In this document: positions 51,059-59,473 of the stretch, piece by piece
How positions within the stretch are numbered: the first letter of the stretch is position 1
Layout: each line of letters starts with the position of its first letter
Assembly (NCBI GenBank): GCA_040905965.1
Contig: JBBDQP010000099.1
Span: 13,390-77,389 of the forward strand
Source of the DNA: DATHWB01 sp040905965
Lineage (GTDB): Bacteria > Actinomycetota > Acidimicrobiia > Spongiisociales > ZC4RG35
Direction of reading: 5' to 3'
DNA: 64,000 nt
Program-made: the position numbers and the translations under genes
Notes under the pieces: model-generated
Told to the model about the DNA's origin: nothing
Databases searched by the model: none
What the model saw: the letters and a program-made list of their open reading frames with translations, nothing else

Positions 51059-51807
51059 AGCTCGATCACGTTGCCATCGCAGCACCGGATCATCGTCCGG
51101 TGCTGCAGGCTTTGACGGGGGAGTTGGGAGCGCTGGTCCTGAGCGGCGGGACGCCTCCGAGGGCAGGGTTCCGTGCCATGCAGGTCCGACTCGGACGGGG
51201 CTTGGACGGTATGACTGTCGAGATCCTCGAGCCGTACCAGCCGGAGAACAACGACTTCCTGGCCAGGTTCGTCGAGGCGACCGGGGGCGGTGTGCACCAC
51301 ATCACGTTCAAGACCGACGACATCGTCGTCGAGCAGGCGCGACTGCAGTCGATCGGGATCGAACCGGTGGGTGCGGACTTCGCCGATCCCGGATGGAAGG
51401 AGATGTTCATCCATCCCAAGGATGCCCACGGGACGGTGATCCAGATCGCCCAGTCGGGCTGGGAGGCGCCACCGATGGACGAGTGGCTGGCAGCTTTGCC
51501 CGACGCGCTGATGATCTTCGACCAGTCCGAGAGCGGGCCGTGGTGGGATCAGTCTTGCGTTGCGACCGCTGGCGTCTCGGCGACGCTGGAACGGGTCGTG
51601 ATCGCGACGCCGGACCTGGATGCAGGGTCGGACTTCTACGTCGGGGTTCTCGGCGGCGAGGCGGATGATCGGTCAGTCCGCTGGGACGGCGGCGAAATAG
51701 TCCTGGAGGAGTCCACGGACCGTCCACGCGTCGAGCGTCTCGAGATCAGGGGCCACCCGACAACGGAGATCGCCAGCGTCCGTTTCGTCGAGACGCGCCC
51801 TCGATAG
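51055..51807 (+). CDS. VOC-family protein, methylmalonyl-CoA epimerase-like
   Basis: A 250-residue protein with one complete VOC module (residues 1-135) and a partial second one (about 180-250). The first resembles methylmalonyl-CoA epimerase: start LDHVAIAAPD, GGVHHITFKTDDI with its metal His, and MFIHPKDAHGTVIQIAQ, close to the family HPKD...GxxIEL block. The second starts LERVVIATPDLDAGSDFYVGVLGG. GTG start overlaps the icd stop (GTGA). Position between icd and mdh fits a role near succinyl-CoA, but a dioxygenase-like or glyoxalase function is possible. Confidence 0.75.
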   Translation: MKLDHVAIAAPDHRPVLQALTGELGALVLSGGTPPRAGFRAMQVRLGRGLDGMTVEILEPYQPENNDFLARFVEATGGGVHHITFKTDDIVVEQARLQSIGIEPVGADFADPGWKEMFIHPKDAHGTVIQIAQSGWEAPPMDEWLAALPDALMIFDQSESGPWWDQSCVATAGVSATLERVVIATPDLDAGSDFYVGVLGGEADDRSVRWDGGEIVLEESTDRPRVERLEIRGHPTTEIASVRFVETRPR

Positions 51808-51824
51808 GTGGGAGATGTACCCAC

Positions 51825-51830
51825 TACCCT
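51825..51830 (+). promoter_or_regulatory. -10-like element of mdh (leaderless)
   Basis: TACCCT followed by CCGCC, ending 7 nt before the mdh ATG with no Shine-Dalgarno sequence between. A leaderless mRNA is likely. Confidence 0.5.
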
Positions 51831-51837
51831 CCGCCCT

Positions 51838-52824
51838 ATGACATCCCCAAAACGTGTCGCCGTGACCGGTGCTGCCGGTCAGATCGGCTATTCGCTCCTC
51901 TTCCGCATCGCGTCCGGACAGATCTACGGACCTGACCAGCCGGTGATCCTCCAGATGCTCGAGATCACGCCCGCCCTCGGCGCACTCGAAGGTGTGGCGA
52001 TGGAACTCGAAGACTGCGCCTTTCCGCTCCTCGCCGGGATGGTCAAGACCGACGATGCCGAGACCGCCTTCGCAGACGCAGACGCCGCCCTCCTCGTCGG
52101 GGCTATGCCCCGCAAGGCGGGGATGGAACGCGCCGACCTTCTCAGCGCCAACGGAGCGATCTTTACCGGGCAGGGAAGAGCGCTCAGTGCCGCCGCCTCC
52201 CGTGACGTGAAGATCCTCGTCGTGGGTAACCCGGCCAACACGAACGCCCTCATCGCCATGACCAACGCCCCGGATCTCGACCCGAAGCAGTTCACCGCGA
52301 TGACGAGGCTCGACCACAACCGTGCGATCAGCCAGCTGGCAGCGAAGGTCGGGGTGCCGGTGAGAGACATCCAAAAGATGACCATCTGGGGGAATCATTC
52401 GACCACCCAGTATCCGGACCTCTTCCACTGCGAGGTGGACGGTCACATTGCCTACGAACTCGTCGACGATCACGAATGGGTCGATTCGAATTTCATCCCG
52501 ACAGTCGCCAAGCGAGGAGCGGCGATCATCGAGGCACGCGGGGCGTCCAGCGCCGCTTCGGCTGCCAACGCTGCCATCGATCAGATGCGGGATTGGGTTC
52601 ATGGAACCCCCGCCGGTGACTGGGTGTCGATGAGCGTTCGTTCGGACGGGTCCTACGGCGTGCCCGAGGGTCTGATCTCATCCTTCCCGTGCACCACCAA
52701 AGATGGCGAATGGTCGATAGTGCAGGGGCTCGACATCGACGACTACTCCCGATCCAAGATCGACGCATCGGCTGCGGAACTCGCAGAAGAGCGAGACGCC
52801 GTCCGCGAACTCGGTCTCATCTGA
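51838..52824 (+). CDS. mdh: Malate dehydrogenase (NAD)
   Basis: Oxidises malate to oxaloacetate. 328 residues, the long cytosolic-type MDH common in actinobacteria. Rossmann motif VAVTGAAGQIGYSLLFRIASG, LQMLEITPALGALEGVAMELEDCAFPL, substrate arginines in GAMPRKAGMERADLL, VGNPANTNALIAM, and the catalytic His in IWGNHSTTQYPD. ATG 51838 is used; upstream in-frame codons from 51808 lie before the promoter-like element. Followed by a terminator hairpin. Confidence 0.96.
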   Translation: MTSPKRVAVTGAAGQIGYSLLFRIASGQIYGPDQPVILQMLEITPALGALEGVAMELEDCAFPLLAGMVKTDDAETAFADADAALLVGAMPRKAGMERADLLSANGAIFTGQGRALSAAASRDVKILVVGNPANTNALIAMTNAPDLDPKQFTAMTRLDHNRAISQLAAKVGVPVRDIQKMTIWGNHSTTQYPDLFHCEVDGHIAYELVDDHEWVDSNFIPTVAKRGAAIIEARGASSAASAANAAIDQMRDWVHGTPAGDWVSMSVRSDGSYGVPEGLISSFPCTTKDGEWSIVQGLDIDDYSRSKIDASAAELAEERDAVRELGLI

Positions 52825-52829
52825 CGGTT

Positions 52830-52859
52830 GAGGCCCCAGCGGTTCAACGCCGGGGCCTC
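52830..52859 (+). terminator. Hairpin after mdh
   Basis: GAGGCCCC and GGGGCCTC form an 8-bp stem with a 14-nt loop starting 6 nt after the mdh stop. The downstream tract is only CGGTTCGT, so termination strength is uncertain. Confidence 0.6.
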
Positions 52860-52961
52860 GGTTCGTCAGAGGGGGTGTCTGTTCAGGCTGCAGTCGAACT
52901 ACTTCGGGCGGATGCCTGACAGGTTCGCCAGACAGATTGCGAACGGCGGCGAGAGGCTGGC

Positions 52962-53924
52962 TCAGCCAGCGATGGCGTCGATGCGTTCTTTGACTTCATC
53001 GGTGAGGACGTCGATGACATCCAGGGAAGCCATGTTCTCTTCGACCTGGGAAACCCGACTCGCACCGGTGATCACCGAGGTGACGTTCGGGTTCGATGCG
53101 CACCAGGCGATCGACAACTGTGCCAGGGAACAGTCGAGGTCCTTGGCCACTGCGGCCAATCCCCTGACTCGCTCGGCAGCCTCCTCGTCGGAGAGCCGCC
53201 CTTCGAGGATCTTGGTGGTGGCTGCCCGGCTTCCTTCGGGGATTCCATCGAGGTACTTGCCGGTCAGGAATCCGGATGCCAGTGGCGAGAACGTCGTGGT
53301 GCCCAACCCGATGTCTTCGTACAGACGGGCGTATTCGCGTTCGACCCGGTCACGTTCGAAGAGGTTGTACTGCGGCTGTTCGACCTGTGGCCGGTGGAGA
53401 TGGTCGCGGACGGCGATCCCATGGGCGGTGGCGATCTCCGCGGCCGACCATTCCGACGTCCCCCAGTAGTGGGCTTTGCCGGAGGACACCATCTCGGACA
53501 TGGCGTAGACGGTTTCTTCGATAGGGGTGTCGGGGTCAGGGCGGTGGCAGTAGACGAGGTCGACATGGTCGAGGCCGAATCGTTCGAGCGAGGCGTCGAT
53601 GCCTTCCATCAGATACTTGCGATTGAGGGTGTTGCGGGTGTTGGGGCCGTCGTGCATGCCCCAGTAGAACTTGGTGGAGACCAGATACGACCAGCGGGGC
53701 CAGCCGAGTTCTCGGAGCGCTTTGCCCATCACCCGTTCGGATTCGCCACCGGCGTAGGCCTCGGCGTTGTCGAAGAAGTTCACTCCTGCATCGTGGGCCG
53801 CCTGCATGCAGGCGAGCGAGTCGTCGACGTCCATCTGGTTGGCGAACGTGACCCAGGACCCGAAGGACAGCACGGAGAGCTTGATCCCTGCCGAACCCAT
53901 CCGTCGGTATTGCATCTCTGCCAT
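52962..53924 (-). CDS. Aldo/keto reductase (KCNAB-like)
   Basis: NADP-dependent oxidoreductase of 320 residues with an (alpha/beta)8 barrel resembling voltage-gated potassium channel beta subunits. The AKR tetrad is visible: Asp and Tyr in FFDNAEAYAGGESE, Lys in LVSTKFYWG, His in LVYCHRPDPDTP. WGTSEWSAAEI and PPQYN-like EQPQYNLFERDRVE fit the AKR6/AKR12 subgroup, and the C-terminal SVITGASRVSQVEEN is the cofactor phosphate-binding block. Substrate unknown. Confidence 0.9.
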   Translation of the reverse strand: MAEMQYRRMGSAGIKLSVLSFGSWVTFANQMDVDDSLACMQAAHDAGVNFFDNAEAYAGGESERVMGKALRELGWPRWSYLVSTKFYWGMHDGPNTRNTLNRKYLMEGIDASLERFGLDHVDLVYCHRPDPDTPIEETVYAMSEMVSSGKAHYWGTSEWSAAEIATAHGIAVRDHLHRPQVEQPQYNLFERDRVEREYARLYEDIGLGTTTFSPLASGFLTGKYLDGIPEGSRAATTKILEGRLSDEEAAERVRGLAAVAKDLDCSLAQLSIAWCASNPNVTSVITGASRVSQVEENMASLDVIDVLTDEVKERIDAIAG

Positions 53925-53975
53925 GTGTTCCTCCTACGGCGAATCATCGATGATGGTGCGAGTGAGTGCCGACGC

Positions 53976-54020
53976 AAAAAGCCCGGGGGACCCGGCCATC
54001 ATGACCGTGCCCCCCGGGCT
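53976..54020 (-). terminator. Intrinsic terminator after the Pro-rich protein gene
   Basis: On the minus strand AGCCCGGGGG ... CCCCCGGGCT (10-bp stem, 21-nt loop) is followed by TTTTT. It lies 33 bp past the stop of the secreted Pro-rich gene and upstream of the aldo/keto reductase gene, insulating the two. Confidence 0.85.
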
Positions 54021-54052
54021 GCAGATTCGCGTTGTGTGTGAGCGATGGACGC

Positions 54053-54436
54053 TCAGGTGGTCGGGTCGTCGTCAGGGTCGTCGTGCCCTGCCCAGGGTGG
54101 CGGTCCGGGTGTGCCGATCTTCCAACCCGCGTGATCAGGATTCAGCATGGGGGGCCGATCGCCGTCTTCCTGCCCTGCCCACGGCGGCGGTCCCGGCGTA
54201 CCGCGGGACCAATCTGGATGCGCGAGGAAGGGTGGCGGGCCCGTGTCTTCTTCGTCGGTGCCCAACTCAGGGAATTCCCCGGGGTTGTCCGGCGGAAAGT
54301 TGCCCTCTTCAAAGACGGGCGGTCCGGTATCCGGCTCTGCAGGCTCGCCTTCTTGGGCGAGCGCCAGGCTGGTTGCCATCACCAGGCCAAGCGAAAGCCC
54401 CAAGACGAAGCCGATGCGACTGCGTGTCATCTTCAC
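54053..54436 (-). CDS. Secreted proline-rich protein, unknown
   Basis: A 127-residue exported protein of no family I know. Signal peptide MKMTRSRIGF then LVLGLS-like core with cleavage likely after ALA-Q (about residue 27). The mature part is acidic, rich in Pro, Gly and Asp, and has a duplicated GTPGPPPWAG unit (about residues 78-87 and 107-116) plus related DTGPP and GPPPF segments. GTG 54436 has GGGAG at good spacing; ATG 54430 is possible. Monocistronic, with its own terminator. Confidence 0.65.
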   Translation of the reverse strand: MKMTRSRIGFVLGLSLGLVMATSLALAQEGEPAEPDTGPPVFEEGNFPPDNPGEFPELGTDEEDTGPPPFLAHPDWSRGTPGPPPWAGQEDGDRPPMLNPDHAGWKIGTPGPPPWAGHDDPDDDPTT

Positions 54437-54517
54437 CGCGTACTCCCACTGTGTGTTCTACCAGGAGAGTCCTCGAGCGGAGCCCGCCGTTACACCAGGT
54501 CGATCTGGCAGCGTCGG

Positions 54518-54904
54518 TCAGTACTCGACTTCCACGTCTGCTGTCGCCGCCTGCCATTGCTGGATGGCAGCTTGATGCATCATCAGCTTCGCCAGGTTGC
54601 CTGCGACCTTGAGCTTGCCGGTCATGAAGGCGGTCTGGGTGTTGAGGTCGCCTTTGGCGATGGCCGAGGCGGTGTCGTAGGTCTGGCCGATGGTCACGTC
54701 GGCGTTGTCGAGTGTGCCCAGCGTCAGTTCCGTCGAGCCACCCGATGACTTCAGGTAGTAGGCGGTATCACCGTCCGGGGTATCGCTCACGTTGAACTGG
54801 AGACCGAGGTCGGCGTTGCCAATGGCGCTCTTGAACCCGGGGTGGCTGTTGAGTGCGTCTTCGACCGCCTGGGCCCATTCTGCGGAAAGAAACTTGACTG
54901 CCAT
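54518..54904 (-). CDS. SCP2 sterol-transfer-domain protein
   Basis: A 128-residue single-domain protein of the SCP2/sterol-binding fold. The sequence WAQAVEDALNSHPGFKSAIG, then GGSTELTLGTLDNADVTIGQTYD, and the terminal TQTAFMTGKLKVAGNLAKLM (GKLKVxGDxxLA signature in variant form) define it. Such proteins bind acyl-CoA or other lipids. RBS GAGGAG. A TAGTCTG element at 54940-54934 may be its -10. Downstream of the DapA-like gene. Confidence 0.85.
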   Translation of the reverse strand: MAVKFLSAEWAQAVEDALNSHPGFKSAIGNADLGLQFNVSDTPDGDTAYYLKSSGGSTELTLGTLDNADVTIGQTYDTASAIAKGDLNTQTAFMTGKLKVAGNLAKLMMHQAAIQQWQAATADVEVEY

Positions 54905-54968
54905 GTGTGCTCCTCAGGGATCTGGATCGCCCGCAGACTAGCAGCGGACGGTGTTTTTGAGCGAACGA

Positions 54969-55838
54969 TCAAATGCCTCGGATGAGCGACTGCACCTCGG
55001 CTGTGACGGTCGCATCCGGTGCCACCAGCGGGAGCCGGGGGAAGCCCGGTCGGAGGCCAGCCGCTTCCGACGCTGCCTTGACGACCGGTATCCCCAGGGG
55101 TTCGATGGCGCCGCTGATCGTCGACAACTTCGACTGCAATTCCCGGGTGGCCAACGGGTCTGACATGGCGGTCGCCAGCGTTTCCTGGACGAGCTTGGGG
55201 GCATAGTTCCCTGATCCGGTGATCACACCGTGGGCACCGGCGGTCACGGCCAGGGTCAACGCCTGGGAACTCCCGCTCCACAGCACGAAGTCTTTGGGGG
55301 TGGAAGCCACCAGCCGCTGCATGCGGACCGGGTCTCCGCTGGAATCCTTCATGCCGACGATGTTCGGATGGCGGGTCAGGCGCTCGACGGCGTCCTCTCC
55401 GAGGTTGACGGCCGTGGTGTTCGGAACTGAATACAGCATCACCGGGAGGCTCGATTCGTCCGCCGTCGTCGTGAAGTATCGCTCGACGACTTCGGTCCGA
55501 TTGCGCGAGAGCGTCGTCGGCGTCAGCACCAGCACCGAGTCCGCTCCGGCGTCGGCGGCCTCGTGCAGCTGAGAAAACGCCGAGCGGATCGTCTCGGCCA
55601 TGACGCCACACATGACATGGCCGCCCGCCCCGAGGACGTCCGTGGCTGCGTCGACGAGCAGCCGGCGTTCACCTGTTTCGAGATACGGGCCTTCCCCGTT
55701 GGATCCGCCGATCACGAAACCCCGGATTCCCTGATCCCACAGCGTCGAGACATTGTGCCGGTGGGCGTCGAGATCGAGTTCGCCTTCGGCGGTGAACGGT
55801 GTGATGAGGGCGACGAGATAGTGGGGAAGAGAAGACAC
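54969..55838 (-). CDS. DapA-family aldolase/lyase (dihydrodipicolinate synthase-like)
   Basis: A 289-residue Schiff-base aldolase of the DHDPS/N-acetylneuraminate lyase family. The catalytic Lys is in VGMKDSSGD near residue 160 and the Tyr in PVMLYSVPNTT near 134. The DHDPS motif GTTGE, which binds pyruvate carboxylate and relays protons, reads GGSNGEG here, so one threonine of the catalytic triad is missing; a substrate other than aspartate semialdehyde is likely. GTG 55838 begins 6 nt after TAGCCT and has no RBS, suggesting a leaderless transcript. Confidence 0.85.
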   Translation of the reverse strand: MSSLPHYLVALITPFTAEGELDLDAHRHNVSTLWDQGIRGFVIGGSNGEGPYLETGERRLLVDAATDVLGAGGHVMCGVMAETIRSAFSQLHEAADAGADSVLVLTPTTLSRNRTEVVERYFTTTADESSLPVMLYSVPNTTAVNLGEDAVERLTRHPNIVGMKDSSGDPVRMQRLVASTPKDFVLWSGSSQALTLAVTAGAHGVITGSGNYAPKLVQETLATAMSDPLATRELQSKLSTISGAIEPLGIPVVKAASEAAGLRPGFPRLPLVAPDATVTAEVQSLIRGI

Positions 55839-55844
55839 GATCGC

Positions 55845-55850
55845 AGGCTA
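55845..55850 (-). promoter_or_regulatory. -10-like element of the DapA-like gene (leaderless)
   Basis: TAGCCT followed by GCGATC on the minus strand, ending 6 nt before GTG 55838. It gives the lyase gene its own promoter, separate from the pilus-like cluster upstream. Confidence 0.45.
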
Positions 55851-55858
55851 CATCCCGG

Positions 55859-57073
55859 TCAGGAGACCAGTTCCACCTCGTAGGTGGGGATGGCGTCGGG
55901 GTTGTCTTGCCAGGAGATCGAGAAGTCCGCACCTGAGAGGTCGACCGTGTAGGCGAAGATCGAACCATTCAGCGTGGCGGTCGAGGCAGAGCTCTGCCGA
56001 GCCTGACCGTACGGGGCGTAGATGACACCGGTCCAGGTGCCGGACGACACGCTCCACTGGATGGCGTTGCCGGTGCAGGTGGGTCCGCCGTCGTCGGGAT
56101 GCAGATAGGTCGAGAACATGAGAATCCCCGGGTCGGAAGCGACCTCGATCTTCTCGTAAGCGGTGATGTCGCCGGAGCCGTTTACCGAGATCTGGCCATG
56201 GGCGACGAACGTGACCGTCACTCCGGCCGCCGCCGTCACATTGTTCAGACTGATGTTCTGGTCGGTCATGTAGATCCCGGACTGGGTGATCTCGATGCTC
56301 CCGCCGCTGCCGGTGGCGTAGCCGTTCGCCGTCATGTAGTTGTTGTCGATGTTGTTGCCGACGGCGTACACGTACTCCCCCAGTGCGGCTGCCGCATCAG
56401 CCCGGTCTCCACCCGGTTCGAACTCACTCATCTCCAGGTCCATCGGATTGGGTGGCTCGAGGGCGAGTTGCGTCGACGGGGTGTAGTTGGAGTCACCTAT
56501 GTAGGTCACATCGCCGTTGATGGTGGTGGTGGCCCCCGTGATGTTGATGTCCCCATTGGAGTGGAGCCCGCCGTTGATGATCTGTGAGGCGCCGGAGAGG
56601 TCGAGTTCGACGCCTCCGCCACATATCTCGGGGCCGAATGCCATGAGTGCATAGCCTCCGAGGAACGGGTGTGGTGTACAGAAGGCGGTCGCCTGCGAGA
56701 CGACGTTGAACTGCCCGTCCTCGTCGATCCCCGCCGCCGCTCCGAAGGCTGCGTTCACCTTGGTCGAGATCTGAACCTGCCAATGCCCGGTCGTCGGTTC
56801 GGTGACGAGCACCGCCATGTCGGGGTCGGCGTCGTCGAATCCGTTGAGCGTGGCGATCTCTTTGGCCGCCGCCTCCGGATCGGGATTGGCACTGTCCTCG
56901 GGGTTGCAGTCTTCCCACGCTGCGGCGAGGGCTGCCGAGTCGGCGGCGTTCAGGGTCTGGCGGCGACTCTCGTACCCGGCCGAGAGATCGAGGGAGATCG
57001 CAGTGAGCCCCATCAGGAAAAGCAGGCAGACGACAACGGTGATGGCGACGGCGCCTTCTTCGCTCTGCCTCAT
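55859..57073 (-). CDS. TadG-like pseudopilin-related surface protein (2)
   Basis: A 404-residue protein with the TadG N-terminus: EEGAVAITVVVCLLFLMGLTA membrane segment (about residues 5-27), then LDLSAGYESRRQTLNAADSAALAAA, characteristic of Flp-pilus TadG-like proteins. The remainder is extracytoplasmic, Asn/Gly/Thr-rich and beta-like (SGASQIINGGLHSNGDINIT), similar to polymer-like or DUF7305-type domains. RBS GGGAG; overlaps the TadE-like gene upstream (ATGA). Confidence 0.8.
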   Translation of the reverse strand: MRQSEEGAVAITVVVCLLFLMGLTAISLDLSAGYESRRQTLNAADSAALAAAWEDCNPEDSANPDPEAAAKEIATLNGFDDADPDMAVLVTEPTTGHWQVQISTKVNAAFGAAAGIDEDGQFNVVSQATAFCTPHPFLGGYALMAFGPEICGGGVELDLSGASQIINGGLHSNGDINITGATTTINGDVTYIGDSNYTPSTQLALEPPNPMDLEMSEFEPGGDRADAAAALGEYVYAVGNNIDNNYMTANGYATGSGGSIEITQSGIYMTDQNISLNNVTAAAGVTVTFVAHGQISVNGSGDITAYEKIEVASDPGILMFSTYLHPDDGGPTCTGNAIQWSVSSGTWTGVIYAPYGQARQSSASTATLNGSIFAYTVDLSGADFSISWQDNPDAIPTYEVELVS

Positions 57074-57507
57074 GGTGTGCTCCCGTCCGGACAGTTGGCG
57101 AAGAACCGGTCGGCGACGGAGGTTCGATGCAGCGTGAGGCTGCCTCCGAACCAGTCGGAGATGAACGGTGTGATCAAGTCGACCGTGTGTGTGGCTTCAA
57201 CGGTGATCCGGCTTCCCGACTGTTTCGCCCTGGCCTGGGACTCGCAGGTGACGACGACGTTGGCGATATCGAGTTCCGGCTCACTGGTGGAGGCGACGAC
57301 CCGGTTCTTGATGTCGTCGGCCGTGACGGGAGTGCCTCCGGCGTCTTCGGTGAAGGCGGCGTAGATCGCGCCCTCCTGTACGGCGTCGTCGAGGGCGATC
57401 GCGGTGTACATGCCCTGCCCGAGGTCGACGATCCCTGAGACGATGAGCAGGAGGAACATCGCCAACAGGGCGAGTTCGACGGTGGCCGCTCCTCGTTCAG
57501 TTCCCAC
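57070..57507 (-). CDS. TadE-like minor pilin (3)
   Basis: A 145-residue TadE-like protein starting at GTG 57507. ERGAATVELALLAMFLLLIVSGIVDLGQ is the TadE segment with its conserved Glu in the hydrophobic helix. The rest is a small extracytoplasmic domain with two cysteines (VVTCESQ, FANCPDG). A longer in-frame reading upstream lies inside the preceding TadE gene and is rejected. It overlaps that gene by 11 bp and the next by four. Confidence 0.8.
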   Translation of the reverse strand: MGTERGAATVELALLAMFLLLIVSGIVDLGQGMYTAIALDDAVQEGAIYAAFTEDAGGTPVTADDIKNRVVASTSEPELDIANVVVTCESQARAKQSGSRITVEATHTVDLITPFISDWFGGSLTLHRTSVADRFFANCPDGSTP

Positions 57508-58009
57508 CGACGACCCCCCGATGGATGCTGCGGCGCTGGGTGGAATCGAGCGTGATGCCGTCGAGCAACTGTCCGAGCAGGGGCGCGATCGTCTGGTATT
57601 CCTTGGTGATCGTGACGGTGACGGTGCTTCCCGAGTGAATGGTGGACTCGGTCGGAGTGGGGAAGGCGAGATCGGCGGTGTCGCAGTCGGCGATCTGGAT
57701 GCCGAGGGGATCGAAATAGTCGACCGCGATCTGGGCGTTGGTCGGCTTGCCGATTGCGACCAGCCCGCGAGCGGAGGTACGGATTCCGTCGCAGTCGAGG
57801 TAGCGGGGGGTGCCCGGGGTGACGGTCGAGTCGCCAACGGTGGTGGCGTAGCGGGCACCTTCCCGCGCCGAAGTCCAGACTCCTGTGAACGATGCGGTCA
57901 GGAGGGCGAACTCGACGATTCCGAAGAGAAGGAGGAAGAGAAACGGAGCAACGACCGCGTACTCGACAAGAGTCGCGCCCTGGTCAGTTCCTGTCTCTCG
58001 ATGCCACAT
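57497..58009 (-). CDS. TadE-like minor pilin (2)
   Basis: A 170-residue TadE-family protein. N-terminal GATLVEYAVVAPFLFLLLFGIVEFAL has the prepilin-type Glu and hydrophobic helix, and TSAREGARYAT is the conserved EGAR block that follows in TadE proteins. The extracytoplasmic part has a Cys pair (YLDCDGI, IADCDTA). RBS GGAG. The spacing to the preceding TadG-like gene cannot be given because an assembly gap intervenes. Confidence 0.85.
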   Translation of the reverse strand: MWHRETGTDQGATLVEYAVVAPFLFLLLFGIVEFALLTASFTGVWTSAREGARYATTVGDSTVTPGTPRYLDCDGIRTSARGLVAIGKPTNAQIAVDYFDPLGIQIADCDTADLAFPTPTESTIHSGSTVTVTITKEYQTIAPLLGQLLDGITLDSTQRRSIHRGVVGGN

Positions 58010-58089
58010 TGGCTACTCCGTCCGGAGAGCCTCCGCTGCCCGCCCCATTCATGCCTCTATGAGAGCCCCGTCGGCAGGGAAGGGAAGGA

Positions 58090-58189
58090 NNNNNNNNNNN
58101 NNNNNNNNNNNNNNNNNNNNNNNNNNNNNNNNNNNNNNNNNNNNNNNNNNNNNNNNNNNNNNNNNNNNNNNNNNNNNNNNNNNNNNNNN
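58090..58189. other. Assembly gap (100 N)
   Basis: Run of exactly 100 N that interrupts the 3' part of a TadG-like gene. The true size is unknown, so reading frames should not be joined across it. Confidence 0.98.
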
Positions 58190-59473
58190 GCAGCCGTACA
58201 GCGTCGTGTCGAGATAGATGGGGGTGTATCCCTTGATGTGATAGTCCGTGGATGGCGTTCCGAATTCGTCTTCCCAGACTGCGGGAGTCCATCCGTAGCG
58301 CTGGGCTGTCACCAGTCCGCCAATTCCCGACTTGAAGATCACCTGACTGTTGGCTTTGGCCCAGGAGATGCACGTCAACATGTCCTCTGGTGTGTCGACT
58401 CCGTCGCAGTCTGTTCCGGGTGGATCAGCGAGAAGGTAATTCCACAGCGGCTCGTTGTTGAGAACAACCGCTGCGGTTGAGCCTTGTGAGTTACGAACCT
58501 GGTACCCGCCGGCATCCTCGAGACGGCCGTCATACGGTTCGGTCGAGTACGCACTTCCGCCATAGAGCATTCCCTCTTCGAAGGACGCCTGTGATCCCAC
58601 ACCGGGCTGAGCGCGGGCCATGTCTGGCTCGGCGGAGAATTCCGGGCAAAAGGCGCCGTCGAGTTTGCCGGCACCGACGCCCGTTGGGTGCATTCCGAGT
58701 GGATGGTCGACGCCACGGGCGAGGTTTGCTGCAAATCGACCGTTCTCATCGCCTGAGCACTTCGCGGTGTAGCCGAAATCGACATTTCCATACAGGTAGA
58801 AGTCCATCGTTCCGAAGTTGCCGGTGCTCGGAAGGTCGGCACATTCACCAAAGTCGGGCGTGCTACCCGATTTCAGGCAGTTGTAATCGGTCGATGCGGC
58901 ACTTCCGGGAAGCAGAAATGGAAGAACGCCGGTGGGTACGCCGATGCTGGTGCCCGCGATGGCATCAGCGGTCACGCCGATCGTGTTGAAGCCGATGACC
59001 CCGGCGAACGCGGTCGGCTTGTCGACGAGCGGGATTTGTACCCACGCGCGTTGGTTTCCTGCCAGGAACGCCACACAATTCGAGATCGGAGAAACGGCAT
59101 ACCCGGCCGGGGGGGTTCCACAGCGAGAGCCGTCTGACCAGTCGGCCAGTGAGGGATCATCCAGTGTGGCACTTGCGACTTCGATGGCCTCGATTGCGCC
59201 GTTGCAGCGCGACAGGGTCGTGCCTGAATAGCTTCCGCAGGCCGCGTTCCCGAGATCGCGGGGCACCGCGAACTGCACCGCCGCGAGCGCGCCGACGTCC
59301 GCGGCGCTCTGATGTTGCCGTCGCTCATTGAACCCGGCGCCGGCTGCATCGAGCGCGACCGCGGCGAAGCCGATGAGCAAGAGCATGGACGCCGTGATGA
59401 GAACGAGGCTTGCCCCTCGCTCCGGAGAGTCTCTCTTGTGGGCAGTCGTCGGCGTGCTCTCGGTGTGGGTCAT
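58190..59473 (-). CDS. TadG-like surface protein (1), 3' end lost in assembly gap
   Basis: About 428 codons are visible before the gap. ERGASLVLITASMLLLIGFAAVALDA is the TadG membrane segment, followed by GAGFNERRQHQSAADVGALAAVQ, the family SAADxxALA block. The extracytoplasmic region has many cysteines and Gly/Asp/Tyr-rich stretches but no domain I recognise. On the far side of the gap the minus strand offers an in-frame ending (ALIEA, stop at 58049), but frame continuity is unproven. ATGA overlap with the upstream TadE gene. Confidence 0.78.
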
